From the NCBI GenBank assembly GCA_947632175.1, contig CANROC010000001.1, positions 247,288-311,287 on the forward strand: a stretch of 64,000 nt of DNA, written 5' to 3'. A program made the translations under genes and the position numbers. Below the pieces are notes generated by a model that ran no database searches, was not told the DNA's origin, and was given only the letters and a program-made list of their open reading frames with translations. Every line of letters begins with the position of its first letter. Within the stretch, counting starts at the first letter, position 1. Positions 1 to 10,381 of the stretch are shown piece after piece. The DNA comes from an uncultured Oscillospiraceae bacterium. GTDB taxonomy: Bacteria; Bacillota; Clostridia; Oscillospirales; Oscillospiraceae.

Positions 1-480
1 TCCGGAAATTCGCGCCCGCTCCCGTCCCAGGGCCCCCTCCTCGTAGGAGGGGGGCAGGGGGGCAGCGAGCGTTGGATGACAGAGCGGTTCCGGCAAATTG
101 AACCAGCTCCATTTACGCCGTAGGGGTCGCCGTCCTCGGCGACCCGCGTTGCAGGGCTTGAATTGCCCCCTGTCAACGCCGTAGGGGTCGCCGTCCTCGG
201 CGACCCGCGTTGCGATAACCTCCCATGTCGGTTGAACGGAATAACCTCCCACATCCCCCGTAGGGGCGGACCCATGTGTCCGCCCGTGGCACGTTGCGGG
301 ATGGGAACGGTTCCGATAAAACGGAAAACGTCGGTTATCGGGGGCCATGGGCCGCTGTGGGCAGCGGCCCGTACGGCGTTGTTCGATGCGGGTCAATTGT
401 CGATGGGTGGGTCGCCGTCCCCGGCGGCCCCTACGGCGGCGACGGGAATCAAATCTGCGGCGCAAGCCGCAACCCTTTCC
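1..480. repeat. Mosaic of palindromic intergenic repeats
   Basis: No gene is credible here. The stretch is made of short hairpin modules that recur throughout the window: a CCCCCTCCTCGTAGGAGGGGG palindrome-type unit near position 29, units of the form GTAGGGGTCGCCG...CGGCGACCC around 120 and 180, and a GTAGGGGCGGAC...GTCCGCCC unit around 260. Open frames across it are GC-rich chance frames and shift between copies. It lies downstream of the rplU-rpmA operon terminator. Confidence 0.85.
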
Positions 481-502
481 CCGCCGCCGCAATACCCCCC
501 AC

Positions 503-534
503 AAAAAACCGCCGGGGCGCTTTTGCGTCCCGGC
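503..534 (-). terminator. Terminator of rplU-rpmA operon
   Basis: Read on the minus strand, a 10-bp stem GCCGGGACGC/GCGCCCCGGC with an AAAA loop (one mismatch) is followed by GG and six T residues. This is a textbook intrinsic terminator placed just after the rpmA stop codon. Confidence 0.85.
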
Positions 535-544
535 GTTGGCTTTT

Positions 545-808
545 TCAGTTGGCGGCTTCCTCGTAGACGGAGACCTGCTTGCGCTCACGGTTGATGTGCT
601 CGAAGCGGACCTTGCCGGAGACCTTGGCGTAGAGGGTGTTGTCGGAGCCCATGCCTACGTTGTTGCCGGCGTGGATCTTGGTGCCGCGCTGGCGGACGAG
701 GATGTTGCCCGCGAGGACGTACTGCCCGTCGGCGCGCTTGACGCCCAGGCGTTTGGACTCGGAATCGCGGCCGTTCTTGGTGGAGCCCATTCCTTTTTTA
801 TGTGCCAT
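545..808 (-). CDS. rpmA: 50S ribosomal protein L27
   Basis: This is an 87-residue L27, a large-subunit protein whose N-terminus reaches towards the peptidyl transferase centre. The start [16 protein letters not shown] and the core motif [18 protein letters not shown] are diagnostic. The start has a GGAGGTG ribosome binding site. It follows rplU by about 40 bases. Many Firmicutes L27 proteins carry an N-terminal extension removed by the protease Prp, whose gene lies between rplU and rpmA. Here the extension is absent and no prp gene fits in the gap, so L27 appears to be made in its mature form. Confidence 0.98.
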   Translation of the reverse strand: MAHKKGMGSTKNGRDSESKRLGVKRADGQYVLAGNILVRQRGTKIHAGNNVGMGSDNTLYAKVSGKVRFEHINRERKQVSVYEEAAN

Positions 809-849
809 GTGTGTTACACCTCCGATTTAGTGGGTTGAGTACGGATCAC

Positions 850-1164
850 TTACGCGTTGATGGCGTCGACGGTGATCTTGGTGTAGGGCTGACGGTGGCC
901 CTGCTTACGGCGATAGTTCTTCTTGGGGCGCATCTTGTAGACGATGATCTTCTTGCCCCTGCCGGTCTTCACCGCGGTGGCGGTGACGGTGGCGCCCTCG
1001 ACTACGGGCGTGCCGATGGTGGCGGTGCCGTCGTCGTTGAAGATGGCGAGGACCTTGTCGAAGGTGACGGTCTGGCCGTCCTCCACGCCCAGCTTCTCCA
1101 CGAAGAGCGTGTCGCCGGGGTTCACGCGGTACTGCCTGCCGCAGGCTTCAATGATGGCTGTCAT
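850..1164 (-). CDS. rplU: 50S ribosomal protein L21
   Basis: This 104-residue protein matches L21 over its full length: it begins [18 protein letters not shown] and carries the C-terminal [17 protein letters not shown] segment that contacts 23S rRNA. It is the first gene of a two-gene operon with rpmA. An AGAGGTG ribosome binding site precedes the ATG. The usual third gene of this locus in Bacilli (prp) is missing, and obgE does not follow within the window. Confidence 0.98.
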   Translation of the reverse strand: MTAIIEACGRQYRVNPGDTLFVEKLGVEDGQTVTFDKVLAIFNDDGTATIGTPVVEGATVTATAVKTGRGKKIIVYKMRPKKNYRRKQGHRQPYTKITVDAINA

Positions 1165-1250
1165 ATGGTTTCACCTCTTAAAAAATAGAGACTCGCTCTC
1201 GCAGGCGTATCTTAAAGATACTTTTCGGCTCAGCTCAAAGCGGCTTATCA

Positions 1251-1279
1251 ATTATAATCTCAATTTTTGCGTAAGTCAA
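1251..1279 (-). promoter_or_regulatory. rplU-rpmA promoter and leader
   Basis: On the minus strand TTGACT and TATAAT are separated by 17 bases. The transcript would begin near position 1243 and leave a leader of about 75 bases before rplU, holding a GTATCTT/AAGATAC hairpin. L21 operons of Firmicutes often carry a structured autoregulatory leader; whether this one matches that family cannot be judged by eye. Confidence 0.75.
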
Positions 1280-1381
1280 CACTTTTTTCATGAGAAACCG
1301 GGAAAAATAACGGCCAAACAGACTTGGTCTTTGGGCGGGGCGACAAATTCGTGAAAAAAATGTGAATTGGCAATTCCTCAC

Positions 1382-1410
1382 TTGACAGACCGGCCTAATG
1401 GTGGTAAAGT
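1382..1410 (+). promoter_or_regulatory. hrcA operon promoter
   Basis: TTGACA and TAAAGT lie 17 bases apart, immediately upstream of the CIRCE operator. This is a vegetative sigma-A type promoter for the heat-shock operon. Confidence 0.8.
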
Positions 1411-1414
1411 AGCG

Positions 1415-1441
1415 TTGGCACTCGGGAATGGAGAGTGCTAA
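1415..1441 (+). promoter_or_regulatory. CIRCE operator (HrcA binding site)
   Basis: TTGGCACTC, nine spacer bases and GAGTGCTAA form the CIRCE inverted repeat with one deviation from the consensus left arm TTAGCACTC. It sits between the promoter and the hrcA start, so HrcA should repress its own operon in the classical way. Confidence 0.95.
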
Positions 1442-1455
1442 AAGGCGGTGAGGAT

Positions 1456-2523
1456 ATGGAGCTCTCCCAGCGGCAAAAGAGGATCCTGCGGGCGGTGGTG
1501 GAGGAATACATCGATTCCGCCGAGCCCGTGGGCAGCCGGACGGTCCAGCAGCGGGCGGCCCTCACCTGCTCCCCCGCCACCATCCGCAACGAGCTTGCGG
1601 AGCTGACACGGGAGGGATACCTGGAGCAGCCCCACACCTCCGCGGGGCGCGTGCCCACCGCCAAGGGATACCGGCTCTACGTCAACGAGCTCATGCGTGA
1701 GCGGGCGCTGACGGACGACGAGACGGAGGCCATCAACCAAAAGCTCCAGACCCGCATGGCCCAGCTTGACAAGCTCATCGAGGACGTGGGCCGCATGGCC
1801 ACGGAGCTCACCAGCTACCCGGCCCTCACCATCTCCGCCGCCGCGGCGGTGACGGTGAAGCGCTTCGACCTCATCTATCTCGACCAGAACTCCTTCATCA
1901 TCGTGCTCCTCCTCACCGGGGACACGGTGAAGAACAAGCTGGTGCATCTGCCTTTCTCCTTCTCCCAGAACACCCTCCAGCGCCTGTCGGCGGTGTTCAA
2001 CGCCTCTTTCACCGGCATCGGCGAGGAGGCTGTTACGGCGGAGCTCATCGATTCCGCCGAGCGCGCCGCCGGGGACACCATGGGCCTCACCAGCGTCATC
2101 GCCAGCTTCGTCATCGAGACGCTGGCCACCGCCGGCGGCGGGGCCAACGTGTCCGGGGAGGCCAATCTTCTGAAGCTCCCGGAGTTCAAGGACCCCGACA
2201 AGGCCCACCGGCTCATCAACTACCTCTCCGACACGGCCAACCTTGCGAAGCTGCCGGGGAGCACGGATTTCGGGGACGTGAAGGTGCTCATCGGGCCGGA
2301 GAACGCGGCATTGGAGCTCAAAGACTCCAGCGTGGTGCTGGCAAGCTACAACGCCGGGGACAACATGCGGGGCATCATCGGCGTGGTGGGCCCCACCAGA
2401 ATGGACTATTCCGCCGTAGCGGCGAAGCTCAGCTATATCGCCGGGGGGCTCTCGAAGCTCCTGGCCGGCGGCGCGCCGCCCAGCGGCTACGGAAAGCTGA
2501 TGATCAAAGGAGATGACAAGTGA
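1456..2523 (+). CDS. hrcA: Heat-inducible transcription repressor HrcA
   Basis: The 355-residue product is the CIRCE-binding repressor of class I heat-shock genes. The N-terminal winged helix (residues 1-75) shows QRQKRILRAVVEEYI, EPVGSRT and SPATIRNELAELTREGYLEQPHTSAGRVPT, all typical of HrcA, followed by the GAF-like and C-terminal dimerisation domains. The ATG at MELSQRQ was chosen because an upstream in-frame start would lie inside the CIRCE element. It heads the hrcA-grpE-dnaK-dnaJ operon and its stop overlaps the grpE start (TGATG). Confidence 0.97.
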   Translation: MELSQRQKRILRAVVEEYIDSAEPVGSRTVQQRAALTCSPATIRNELAELTREGYLEQPHTSAGRVPTAKGYRLYVNELMRERALTDDETEAINQKLQTRMAQLDKLIEDVGRMATELTSYPALTISAAAAVTVKRFDLIYLDQNSFIIVLLLTGDTVKNKLVHLPFSFSQNTLQRLSAVFNASFTGIGEEAVTAELIDSAERAAGDTMGLTSVIASFVIETLATAGGGANVSGEANLLKLPEFKDPDKAHRLINYLSDTANLAKLPGSTDFGDVKVLIGPENAALELKDSSVVLASYNAGDNMRGIIGVVGPTRMDYSAVAAKLSYIAGGLSKLLAGGAPPSGYGKLMIKGDDK

Positions 2524-3062
2524 TGGACAAGAAGGAAAAGAACGAAAAGGAACAGGAGACGCCGGCCCCCGAGACGCCTGATACGGAGAAAGCGGAGGCC
2601 GCCGAGGCGCCCAAGGCCGAGGAGAAGAAGGAGCCCACCCCGGAGGAGCTGCTGGCGGCGGAGAAGGACAAGTACCTGCGGCTCTACGCCGAGTATGACA
2701 ACTACCGCAAGCGCAGTCAGAAGGAGCGGGAGGCCCTTTACGCCCAGGTGAAGGCGGACGCCGTGACGGCGTTTTTGCCGGTGTACGACAACCTGGAGCG
2801 GGCGCTGAAGCTGGGATGCGCGGACGAGGCCTTTTTGAAGGGCATCCGCATGACCATGACACAGCTCACAGGCGTCCTGGAGAAGCTGGGCGTCCAGCCC
2901 ATCGAGGCCGTGGGCCAGAAATTCGACGCCAACCTCCACAACGCCGTGGTCCACGTGGACGACGACCGGTACGGCGAGAACGAGGTGGTGGAGGAGCTCC
3001 AAAAGGGCTTCACTCTGGGAGAAAAGGTCATCCGGTTCTCCATGGTAAAGGTCGCAAACTGA
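2523..3062 (+). CDS. grpE: Nucleotide exchange factor GrpE
   Basis: This 179-residue protein releases ADP from DnaK. The first 45 residues are a charged low-complexity tail rich in E, K and A, as in many GrpE proteins, followed by the long coiled-coil (LLAAEKDKYLRLYAEYDNYRKR) and the C-terminal beta domain (NAVVHVDDDRYGENEVVEELQKG). A GGAG site lies about eight bases before the ATG; a GTG codon directly ahead is an alternative start. The start overlaps the hrcA stop, so translation is probably coupled. Confidence 0.96.
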   Translation: MDKKEKNEKEQETPAPETPDTEKAEAAEAPKAEEKKEPTPEELLAAEKDKYLRLYAEYDNYRKRSQKEREALYAQVKADAVTAFLPVYDNLERALKLGCADEAFLKGIRMTMTQLTGVLEKLGVQPIEAVGQKFDANLHNAVVHVDDDRYGENEVVEELQKGFTLGEKVIRFSMVKVAN

Positions 3063-3104
3063 AATCATAAACCATTTCAATTCAACATATAGGAGGAAAT
3101 CACA

Positions 3105-4958
<1,854 letters not shown>

Positions 4959-4980
4959 AAAATTCGTTCTGAGTACACCC

Positions 4981-5009
4981 TTTGCGGACAGTGGAGAGCT
5001 GTCCGCAAA
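4981..5009 (+). other. Intercistronic dnaK-dnaJ hairpin
   Basis: TTTGCGGACAG and CTGTCCGCAAA pair perfectly around a seven-base loop, extendable by flanking CACC/GGTG bases. There is no T-tract after it and the dnaJ ribosome binding site follows, so it is more likely an mRNA processing or stability element, or a leaky attenuator that lowers dnaJ relative to dnaK, than a full terminator. Confidence 0.6.
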
Positions 5010-5032
5010 GGTGTGTGAAAGGATAAGCTTCT

Positions 5033-6169
5033 ATGGCGGATAAGCGTGACTATTATGAGGTTCTTGGCGTCCAGAAGGGCGCCTCGGACGCGGAGATCAA
5101 GAAGGCGTTCTACAAGATCGCCAAGGACAACCACCCGGACCTGCACCCCGGCGACAAGGCGTGCGAGGCGCGGCTCAAGGAGGCCGGCGAGGCCTACGAG
5201 GTGCTGTCCAACAAGGAAAAGCGGGAGAAGTACGACCAGTTCGGCTTCGCCGGCGTGGACCCCAGCTACGCCGCTCAGAACGGCGGCTACGGCGGGGGCT
5301 TCGGCGGCGTGGACTTCGATCTGGGCGACATCCTGGGCAACATCTTCGGCGGCGGGTTCGGCGGCTTCGGCGGCGGGCGCGCCAGAACGAAAAACGGCCC
5401 CCGGGAGGGGGAGGACATACGGGCCGGCGTCTCCCTGAGCTTTGAGGAGGCGGCCTTCGGCTGTGACAAGACGCTGAACGTCTCCCGCGTGGAGACCTGC
5501 GCCGACTGCGGCGGCACCGGCTGTGCCAGCGGCACCACGGCGGAGGTCTGCCCCGACTGCCACGGCTCCGGCTATACCGTCACCACTCAGCGGACGTTCC
5601 TGGGCATGAGCCAGGTCCAGTCCGAGTGCCCCCGCTGTCACGGCAAGGGGAAGATCATCCACCAGCCCTGCCCCAAGTGCCGGGGTCAGGGCCGTGTGCG
5701 GAAATCCAAGAACGTCAACATCCACATCGACGCCGGCATCCAGAACAACGTCACCATGTCCCTCTCCGGCCAGGGCAACGCCGGATACAACGGCGGCCCC
5801 GCCGGGGACCTGCTGGTCACCGTCTCCATCCGCCCCCACGAGTTTTTCGAGCGGGAGGGCACCAGCGTCCTGTGCGAGATGCCCATCTCCGTCACGCAGG
5901 CCATGCTGGGCGCGGAGATCGAGGTCCCGACCCTGGACGGCAAGGTCAAGTACACCATCCCCGAGGGCACCCAGCACGGCGACACCTTCCGTCTCCGGGG
6001 CAAGGGCATCCCCTACTTCCGCTCCTCCGGCCGGGGGGACCAGTACGTCACCGTGGTCCTCACCGTCCCCAAAAACCTCAACGCCGAACAGCGGGACCTG
6101 GCCCAAAAGCTGGCCGCCTCCCTGGGCGACCAGACCGCCAAGCCCCGGAAATTCGGCAAGCGCAAATGA
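5033..6169 (+). CDS. dnaJ: Chaperone DnaJ (Hsp40)
   Basis: This 378-residue type I Hsp40 has a J domain (residues 5-70, with the HPD motif in DNHPDLHPGD), a Gly/Phe-rich linker, four CxxCxGxG-type zinc repeats (CADCGGTG, CPDCHGSG, CPRCHGKG, CPKCRGQG) and the C-terminal substrate-binding region. It stimulates DnaK ATPase activity and delivers substrates. It closes the hrcA operon; a strong hairpin separates it from dnaK and a terminator follows. Confidence 0.98.
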   Translation: MADKRDYYEVLGVQKGASDAEIKKAFYKIAKDNHPDLHPGDKACEARLKEAGEAYEVLSNKEKREKYDQFGFAGVDPSYAAQNGGYGGGFGGVDFDLGDILGNIFGGGFGGFGGGRARTKNGPREGEDIRAGVSLSFEEAAFGCDKTLNVSRVETCADCGGTGCASGTTAEVCPDCHGSGYTVTTQRTFLGMSQVQSECPRCHGKGKIIHQPCPKCRGQGRVRKSKNVNIHIDAGIQNNVTMSLSGQGNAGYNGGPAGDLLVTVSIRPHEFFEREGTSVLCEMPISVTQAMLGAEIEVPTLDGKVKYTIPEGTQHGDTFRLRGKGIPYFRSSGRGDQYVTVVLTVPKNLNAEQRDLAQKLAASLGDQTAKPRKFGKRK

Positions 6170-6214
6170 CCCCCGCGCGGGCCGATCCAAGACCGCGACA
6201 CACGAATACAACAC

Positions 6215-6250
6215 AAAAAACCCCCGGGCGGTTGCGCCCGGGGGTGCTTT
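6215..6250. terminator. Bidirectional terminator between dnaJ and lysC
   Basis: CCCCCGGGCG and CGCCCGGGGG form a 10-bp stem around GTTG, preceded by six A residues and followed by TGCTTT. It lies between two convergent genes and can end transcription from both. Confidence 0.85.
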
Positions 6251-6258
6251 ATTGGCAC

Positions 6259-7467
6259 TCAATCGCCGAAGAACTTATCGTGGACCGCCTGGACGGCCTT
6301 GTCGGCGTCGTCCTCGTCCACGAGGACGGAGACCTTGATCTCGCTGGTGGAGATCATCTTGATGTTGATCTTCTTCTTGGCCAGGGCGTCGAACATCTTC
6401 ACGGCCACGCCGCTTGTCATGAGCATCCCCGCGCCCACGATGGATATCTTGGCCACGTGGGTATCCAGGTCCAGCTTCTTGTAGCCGAGAACGTCGGCGT
6501 TCTTCTCCAGGGCCTCCCGGGCGGCGTCGGCGTCGGCGCGGGTGACGGTGAAGGTCACGTCCTGGGTATTCTCGCGGCCCAGGGACTGGATGATGATGTC
6601 CACGTTGATCTTCTCGTTGGCGAGGATGCGGAAAATCTTAAAGGCGATACCGGGCTCATCCTGGATGCCCACTAACGTGAAACGCGCCACGTTGACGTCC
6701 TTGGCGACGCCGCTGACTTCTACCTGTTCCAATTTCTTTACCTCCCTGACTTTAGTACCGGGTTTTCTCTCGTAGCTGGAGAGGACCTCCAGGTCCACGT
6801 TGTAGCGCTTGGCCATCTCCACGGAGCGGTTGTGGAGGACCTTGGCGCCCATGCTGGCCAGCTCCAGCATCTCGTCGAAGGTGATCTCGTCCAGCTTCTT
6901 GGCGCCCTTGACCTTGTTGGGGTCGGCGGTGTAGACGCCGTCCACGTCGGTATAGATCTGGCAGAGGTCCGCGTGCATGGCCGCCGCGATGGCCACCGCC
7001 GAGGTGTCGGAGCCGCCCCGGCCCAGAGTGGTGATGTCGTCATACTTGTTGACGCCCTGGAACCCGGTGATGAGCACCACCCGCCGGCCGTCCAGCTCCT
7101 TGCGGATGCGCTCCCAGCCCACGGACTTGATGGCGGCGTTGGAGTAGTTGGTGTTGGTCTTGAAATCCACCTGCCACCCGGTAAGGCTCACCGCCGGGAC
7201 GCCCATGCCGTTGAGCATCATGGCACACAGCGCCACGGACTGCTGTTCGCCGGTAGAGAGAAGCATATCCATCTCCCGCTTGGAGGGGCGGGGGTTATAT
7301 TCGTGGGCCATGGCGATGAGCTTATCCGTGGTCTTGCCCTGGGCCGAGAGGACCACGATCACGTCGTTCCCCGCCCGGTAACACTCCTCGATGATCCCGG
7401 CGACACGCCGGACCTTCTCCACGTCCGCCACGGAGCTCCCGCCGAATTTTTGTACAATGAGTGCCAT
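6259..7467 (-). CDS. lysC: Aspartate kinase
   Basis: The 402-residue enzyme phosphorylates aspartate, the first step to lysine, threonine and methionine. The kinase domain starts MALIVQKFGGSSVADVEKV and has GRGGSDTSAVA and the aspartate-binding TDVDGVYTADPN segment; two ACT domains at the C-terminus (from about residue 265) suggest feedback inhibition. The chosen ATG has an AAAGGAGG site; an upstream in-frame extension lacks homology. It is the second gene after hom, with an 83-base gap that contains a small hairpin repeat. No lysine riboswitch was seen. Confidence 0.96.
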   Translation of the reverse strand: MALIVQKFGGSSVADVEKVRRVAGIIEECYRAGNDVIVVLSAQGKTTDKLIAMAHEYNPRPSKREMDMLLSTGEQQSVALCAMMLNGMGVPAVSLTGWQVDFKTNTNYSNAAIKSVGWERIRKELDGRRVVLITGFQGVNKYDDITTLGRGGSDTSAVAIAAAMHADLCQIYTDVDGVYTADPNKVKGAKKLDEITFDEMLELASMGAKVLHNRSVEMAKRYNVDLEVLSSYERKPGTKVREVKKLEQVEVSGVAKDVNVARFTLVGIQDEPGIAFKIFRILANEKINVDIIIQSLGRENTQDVTFTVTRADADAAREALEKNADVLGYKKLDLDTHVAKISIVGAGMLMTSGVAVKMFDALAKKKINIKMISTSEIKVSVLVDEDDADKAVQAVHDKFFGD

Positions 7468-7550
7468 AACCGGCCTCCTTTTTAAATATTGGCTCCCCTT
7501 TAGGGGAGCTGGCGCGCAGCGCCTGAGGGGTCTCCCCATTTTATGCGCCT

Positions 7551-8771
7551 TTAAAGAATCCGGAACCGGCTCCTGATGTCCATCCCCGCCGTCTTCTCCG
7601 CCAGCTCCCTGCCCGTCATGGCCGTGGTGGCGAAGGCGTACTCGCCGGGGCCCGCGCCGGGGTAGTCGCCGGGGTAGCTGATGAGGCGCACGTCACCGAA
7701 GGCGCGGCCGATGGCCTCAAGGCCCGAGCCGGTGCGCAGATACCAGCGGCTGGGGACCTCCTCGGCGTCCGCCAGATACCCGGGCTCGGCCTCCTCCCAG
7801 CCCAAGTATTTCCGGGCCTTCAGGTGCTTCACCGCGTCGATGACGTCCGCCACCACCGCGCTGGCGGTGGGGCGCTTGCCCGCGCCGGCGCCGTAGAACA
7901 TGCACTCGCCCAGGGCGTTGCCGTGGACCACGATGCCGTTCATGACCCCGTCCACGTTGGAAAGAAGGCTCGTCTTGCTGATGAGGTGGGGCGCCACGTA
8001 AGCCGTGACGCGCCCGTCGGGGAGCTGGTAGGCCCGGCCCAGGAGCTTGAGCTTACAGCCCAAGCGCCGGGCGTACTCGATGTCCTCCAGCGTCACGCCG
8101 GAGATGCCCTCCACGCGGATGGCCTCCGGGTCCACGCTCTTGCCGAAGCACAGGTCCGCCAGAATACATATTTTCCGCGCCGCGTCATATCCTTCCACAT
8201 CGGCGGTGGGGTCGGCCTCGGCGTAGCCCAGGCGCTGGGCGTCCTTCAAAATCTCCCCGAAGGGCGCACCGTCGGTGATCATCTTCGTCAGGATATAGTT
8301 GGTGGTGCCGTTGAGGATGCCGTAGATCTCGTCCAGCTCGTTGGCGGTGAGGCACTGGGTGATGGGGCGGATGATGGGGATGCCCCCGCCCACGCTGGCC
8401 TCGAAGAGGTAGTTGACGTTCTTCTGGCGTGCGATCTCCAGAAGCTCATGGCCGTAGGCGGCCACCAGCTCCTTGTTGGAGGTGACCACGCTCTTGCCGG
8501 CGAGAAGCGCCCGCTTGGTGTAGTCGTAGGCCACCGTCTTGCCGCCGATGGTCTCCACGACGACGCGCACCTCCGGGTCGTTCTCCACCACAGAAAAATC
8601 CCGGATGAGCTTGGAGGCAAAGGGCGAATCGGGGAAATCCCGGATGTCCACGATGTACTTGACGGCGATCTCCTCGGCGGCGTTGTGGGTGATGCTCAGG
8701 TTGTTCTCCGCCATGACCTCAGCCACGCCGGACCCCACGGTCCCAAAGCCAAGTATAGCAATATTTACCAT
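7551..8771 (-). CDS. hom: Homoserine dehydrogenase
   Basis: The 406-residue enzyme reduces aspartate semialdehyde to homoserine. It begins MVNIAILGFGTVGSGVAEV, a Rossmann NAD(P)-binding motif, has the catalytic segment ILNGTTNYILTKM and GYAEADPTADVEGYDAARK, and ends in an ACT-like domain. The start chosen has a GGGAGAG site; a long frame upstream is open by chance. Together with lysC downstream it forms a two-step aspartate-pathway operon. Confidence 0.96.
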   Translation of the reverse strand: MVNIAILGFGTVGSGVAEVMAENNLSITHNAAEEIAVKYIVDIRDFPDSPFASKLIRDFSVVENDPEVRVVVETIGGKTVAYDYTKRALLAGKSVVTSNKELVAAYGHELLEIARQKNVNYLFEASVGGGIPIIRPITQCLTANELDEIYGILNGTTNYILTKMITDGAPFGEILKDAQRLGYAEADPTADVEGYDAARKICILADLCFGKSVDPEAIRVEGISGVTLEDIEYARRLGCKLKLLGRAYQLPDGRVTAYVAPHLISKTSLLSNVDGVMNGIVVHGNALGECMFYGAGAGKRPTASAVVADVIDAVKHLKARKYLGWEEAEPGYLADAEEVPSRWYLRTGSGLEAIGRAFGDVRLISYPGDYPGAGPGEYAFATTAMTGRELAEKTAGMDIRSRFRIL

Positions 8772-8957
8772 GCTTCCGTCTCTCCCCCGGTCGTAATAAT
8801 TCTTTGGCATGTACAAACAATACTTTTTGACGAAACCACACTTTATATTATCACAACACATTCCCCGGCGCAAGAAAGAATTCCCCCGGATAAAGGGAAA
8901 AATGGCCCTGTTTGGGGCGAAAAAACTGTCAATTTGTCCAAGACGGGAGGGCTGACC

Positions 8958-10046
8958 GTGAACTTCATGCTGGGGCGGGGTGGAAAGGCCGTCCTCTGGG
9001 CGGCGCTCATCGGCGCTCTGGTCTTCTGCTTCTTCCGGTGGCTCCTGCCGTGCCTCATGCCCTTCGCGCTGGCCTTCCTCACCGCCGCGCTGTGCGAGCC
9101 GGCGGTGAAGCTCCTCTCGGAGAGGGCCCATCTGCGGCGGGGCGCGGCCTCGGCGCTGTGCGTGCTCACGGTCCTCGCCTCCCTGCTGGGCTTTTTCCTT
9201 TTGGTGGTGGTGCGGCTGGTGGACGAGGCGGTGGGCTTCGTGGGGGAGCTTCCACGGCTGGCCTCCTCCCTGCCGGGGCTCATCGAGCGGCTGGAGAACG
9301 CCTTCTCCCGGCTGTCCCAGGCCGCGCCCCCCTCCCTGCGGGGGTATCTGGACGAGGCGCTGAAGAGCGTGGGCCAACGCGCGGCCCAGTTCCCCGCCGC
9401 CCTCTCGGCCTGGGCGCTTTCCAAGCTCAGCTCCGCCGCCGCCGGCGCGCCGGGGACGGTGCTCTCTCTGGCCACTTACGCCATCGGGTCCTTCTTCATC
9501 AGCGCCGGCTTCCCCTCCATCCGGGCCTTCCTCATCCGCCAGGTCCCGCCCCACGCCAGGGACACCGCCCGGGCGGTGAAAGCCGACGTGCTGGACAGCG
9601 TAGGCCGGTGGCTGAGGGCCGAGGCGGCGCTGCTGGGCATCACCTTCCTGGAGCTCACCGCCGCCTTCCTGCTCATGGGCGTGGAGTACGCCGCCGTCAT
9701 CGCCTTGCTCACCGCCCTCATCGACGCTCTGCCGGTCTTCGGCACCGGCGTGGTGCTCCTGCCCTGGGCGCTGGCGTCCTTCCTCACCGGCGGGACCACC
9801 CGGGCGGTGGGCCTGCTGGTCACGTACCTCCTGGTCACCGTGGTCCACGAGTGCCTGGAGCCCAAGCTCATCGGCGACCGGTTCGGCGTGGCCCCGGCGG
9901 CGGCGCTTTTTGCCATGTACGCCGGCTTTAAGCTCTTCGGCGTGGCCGGCATGGTGCTCTTCCCCTTTCTCCTCATGCTCCTCAATCAGATGAACGCGAA
10001 AGGAACGATCAGGCTTTGGAAAACCGCGGACAAACAGGAAAAGTGA
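8958..10046 (+). CDS. ytvI: Sporulation membrane protein YtvI/SpoVV-like (AI-2E family)
   Basis: The 362-residue protein has about eight hydrophobic segments and the AI-2E permease fold, including the C-terminal EPKLIGDRFGVAPAAALFAMYAG region. YtvI (SpoVV) of Bacillus moves dipicolinic acid across the outer forespore membrane; this role is inferred from family resemblance and the presence of other sporulation genes. A GTG start was chosen because GGGAGG lies seven bases ahead of it. Its last bases overlap the next gene. A second, different AI-2E permease is encoded at 31537. Confidence 0.8.
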   Translation: MNFMLGRGGKAVLWAALIGALVFCFFRWLLPCLMPFALAFLTAALCEPAVKLLSERAHLRRGAASALCVLTVLASLLGFFLLVVVRLVDEAVGFVGELPRLASSLPGLIERLENAFSRLSQAAPPSLRGYLDEALKSVGQRAAQFPAALSAWALSKLSSAAAGAPGTVLSLATYAIGSFFISAGFPSIRAFLIRQVPPHARDTARAVKADVLDSVGRWLRAEAALLGITFLELTAAFLLMGVEYAAVIALLTALIDALPVFGTGVVLLPWALASFLTGGTTRAVGLLVTYLLVTVVHECLEPKLIGDRFGVAPAAALFAMYAGFKLFGVAGMVLFPFLLMLLNQMNAKGTIRLWKTADKQEK

Positions 10047-10381
10047 TCCTCTTGGGGGCCCTCACCGGCCTCGTCAACGGCTTTTTCGGCGGGGGCGGCG
10101 GCATGGTGCTGGTGCCGCTCCTGCGGGGACCTTTGAAGCTGGAGGACAAGCGCGCCTTCGCCACCTCGGTGGCCGTGATGCTCCCCCTGTGCGCCGTCTC
10201 CGCCGGGGCCTACGCCCTCCGGGGCGGCCTCGACATGGCCGCCGCCCTCCCCTACCTCGCCGGCGGGCTTCTGGGCGGCATCCTCTCGGGACTGAGCTTC
10301 AAGCGCCTGCCGCCCAAGCTCCTCACCCGCGCCTTCGCCCTCCTGATCCTCTTCGGGGGCCTGAGGAGCGTGCTGGGATGA
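10043..10381 (+). CDS. Half-size TauE/SafE-type permease, N-terminal half
   Basis: This 112-residue hydrophobic protein starts VILLGALTGLVNGFFGGGGG, the glycine-rich entry of a TauE/SafE (sulfite exporter) domain, and contains LPYLAGGLLGGILSG. Two starts are possible: GTG overlapping the upstream stop (GTGA), as given, or a TTG at 10016. Full-length family members are about 250 residues with two such repeats; here each repeat is a separate gene. The stop overlaps the next start by ATGA, so the two are probably co-translated and may dimerise into one transporter. Confidence 0.75.
   Translation: MILLGALTGLVNGFFGGGGGMVLVPLLRGPLKLEDKRAFATSVAVMLPLCAVSAGAYALRGGLDMAAALPYLAGGLLGGILSGLSFKRLPPKLLTRAFALLILFGGLRSVLG

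Noticed and set aside
1..545. Protein-coding genes in the repeat regions
   Set aside because: Frames there consist of Arg/Pro/Gly-rich text read from palindromic repeats, overlap in all frames and lack ribosome binding sites.
7551..9848. 765-residue form of homoserine dehydrogenase
   Set aside because: The extra N-terminal part is the reverse of ytvI and carries no homology; the Rossmann start with a ribosome binding site is at 8771.
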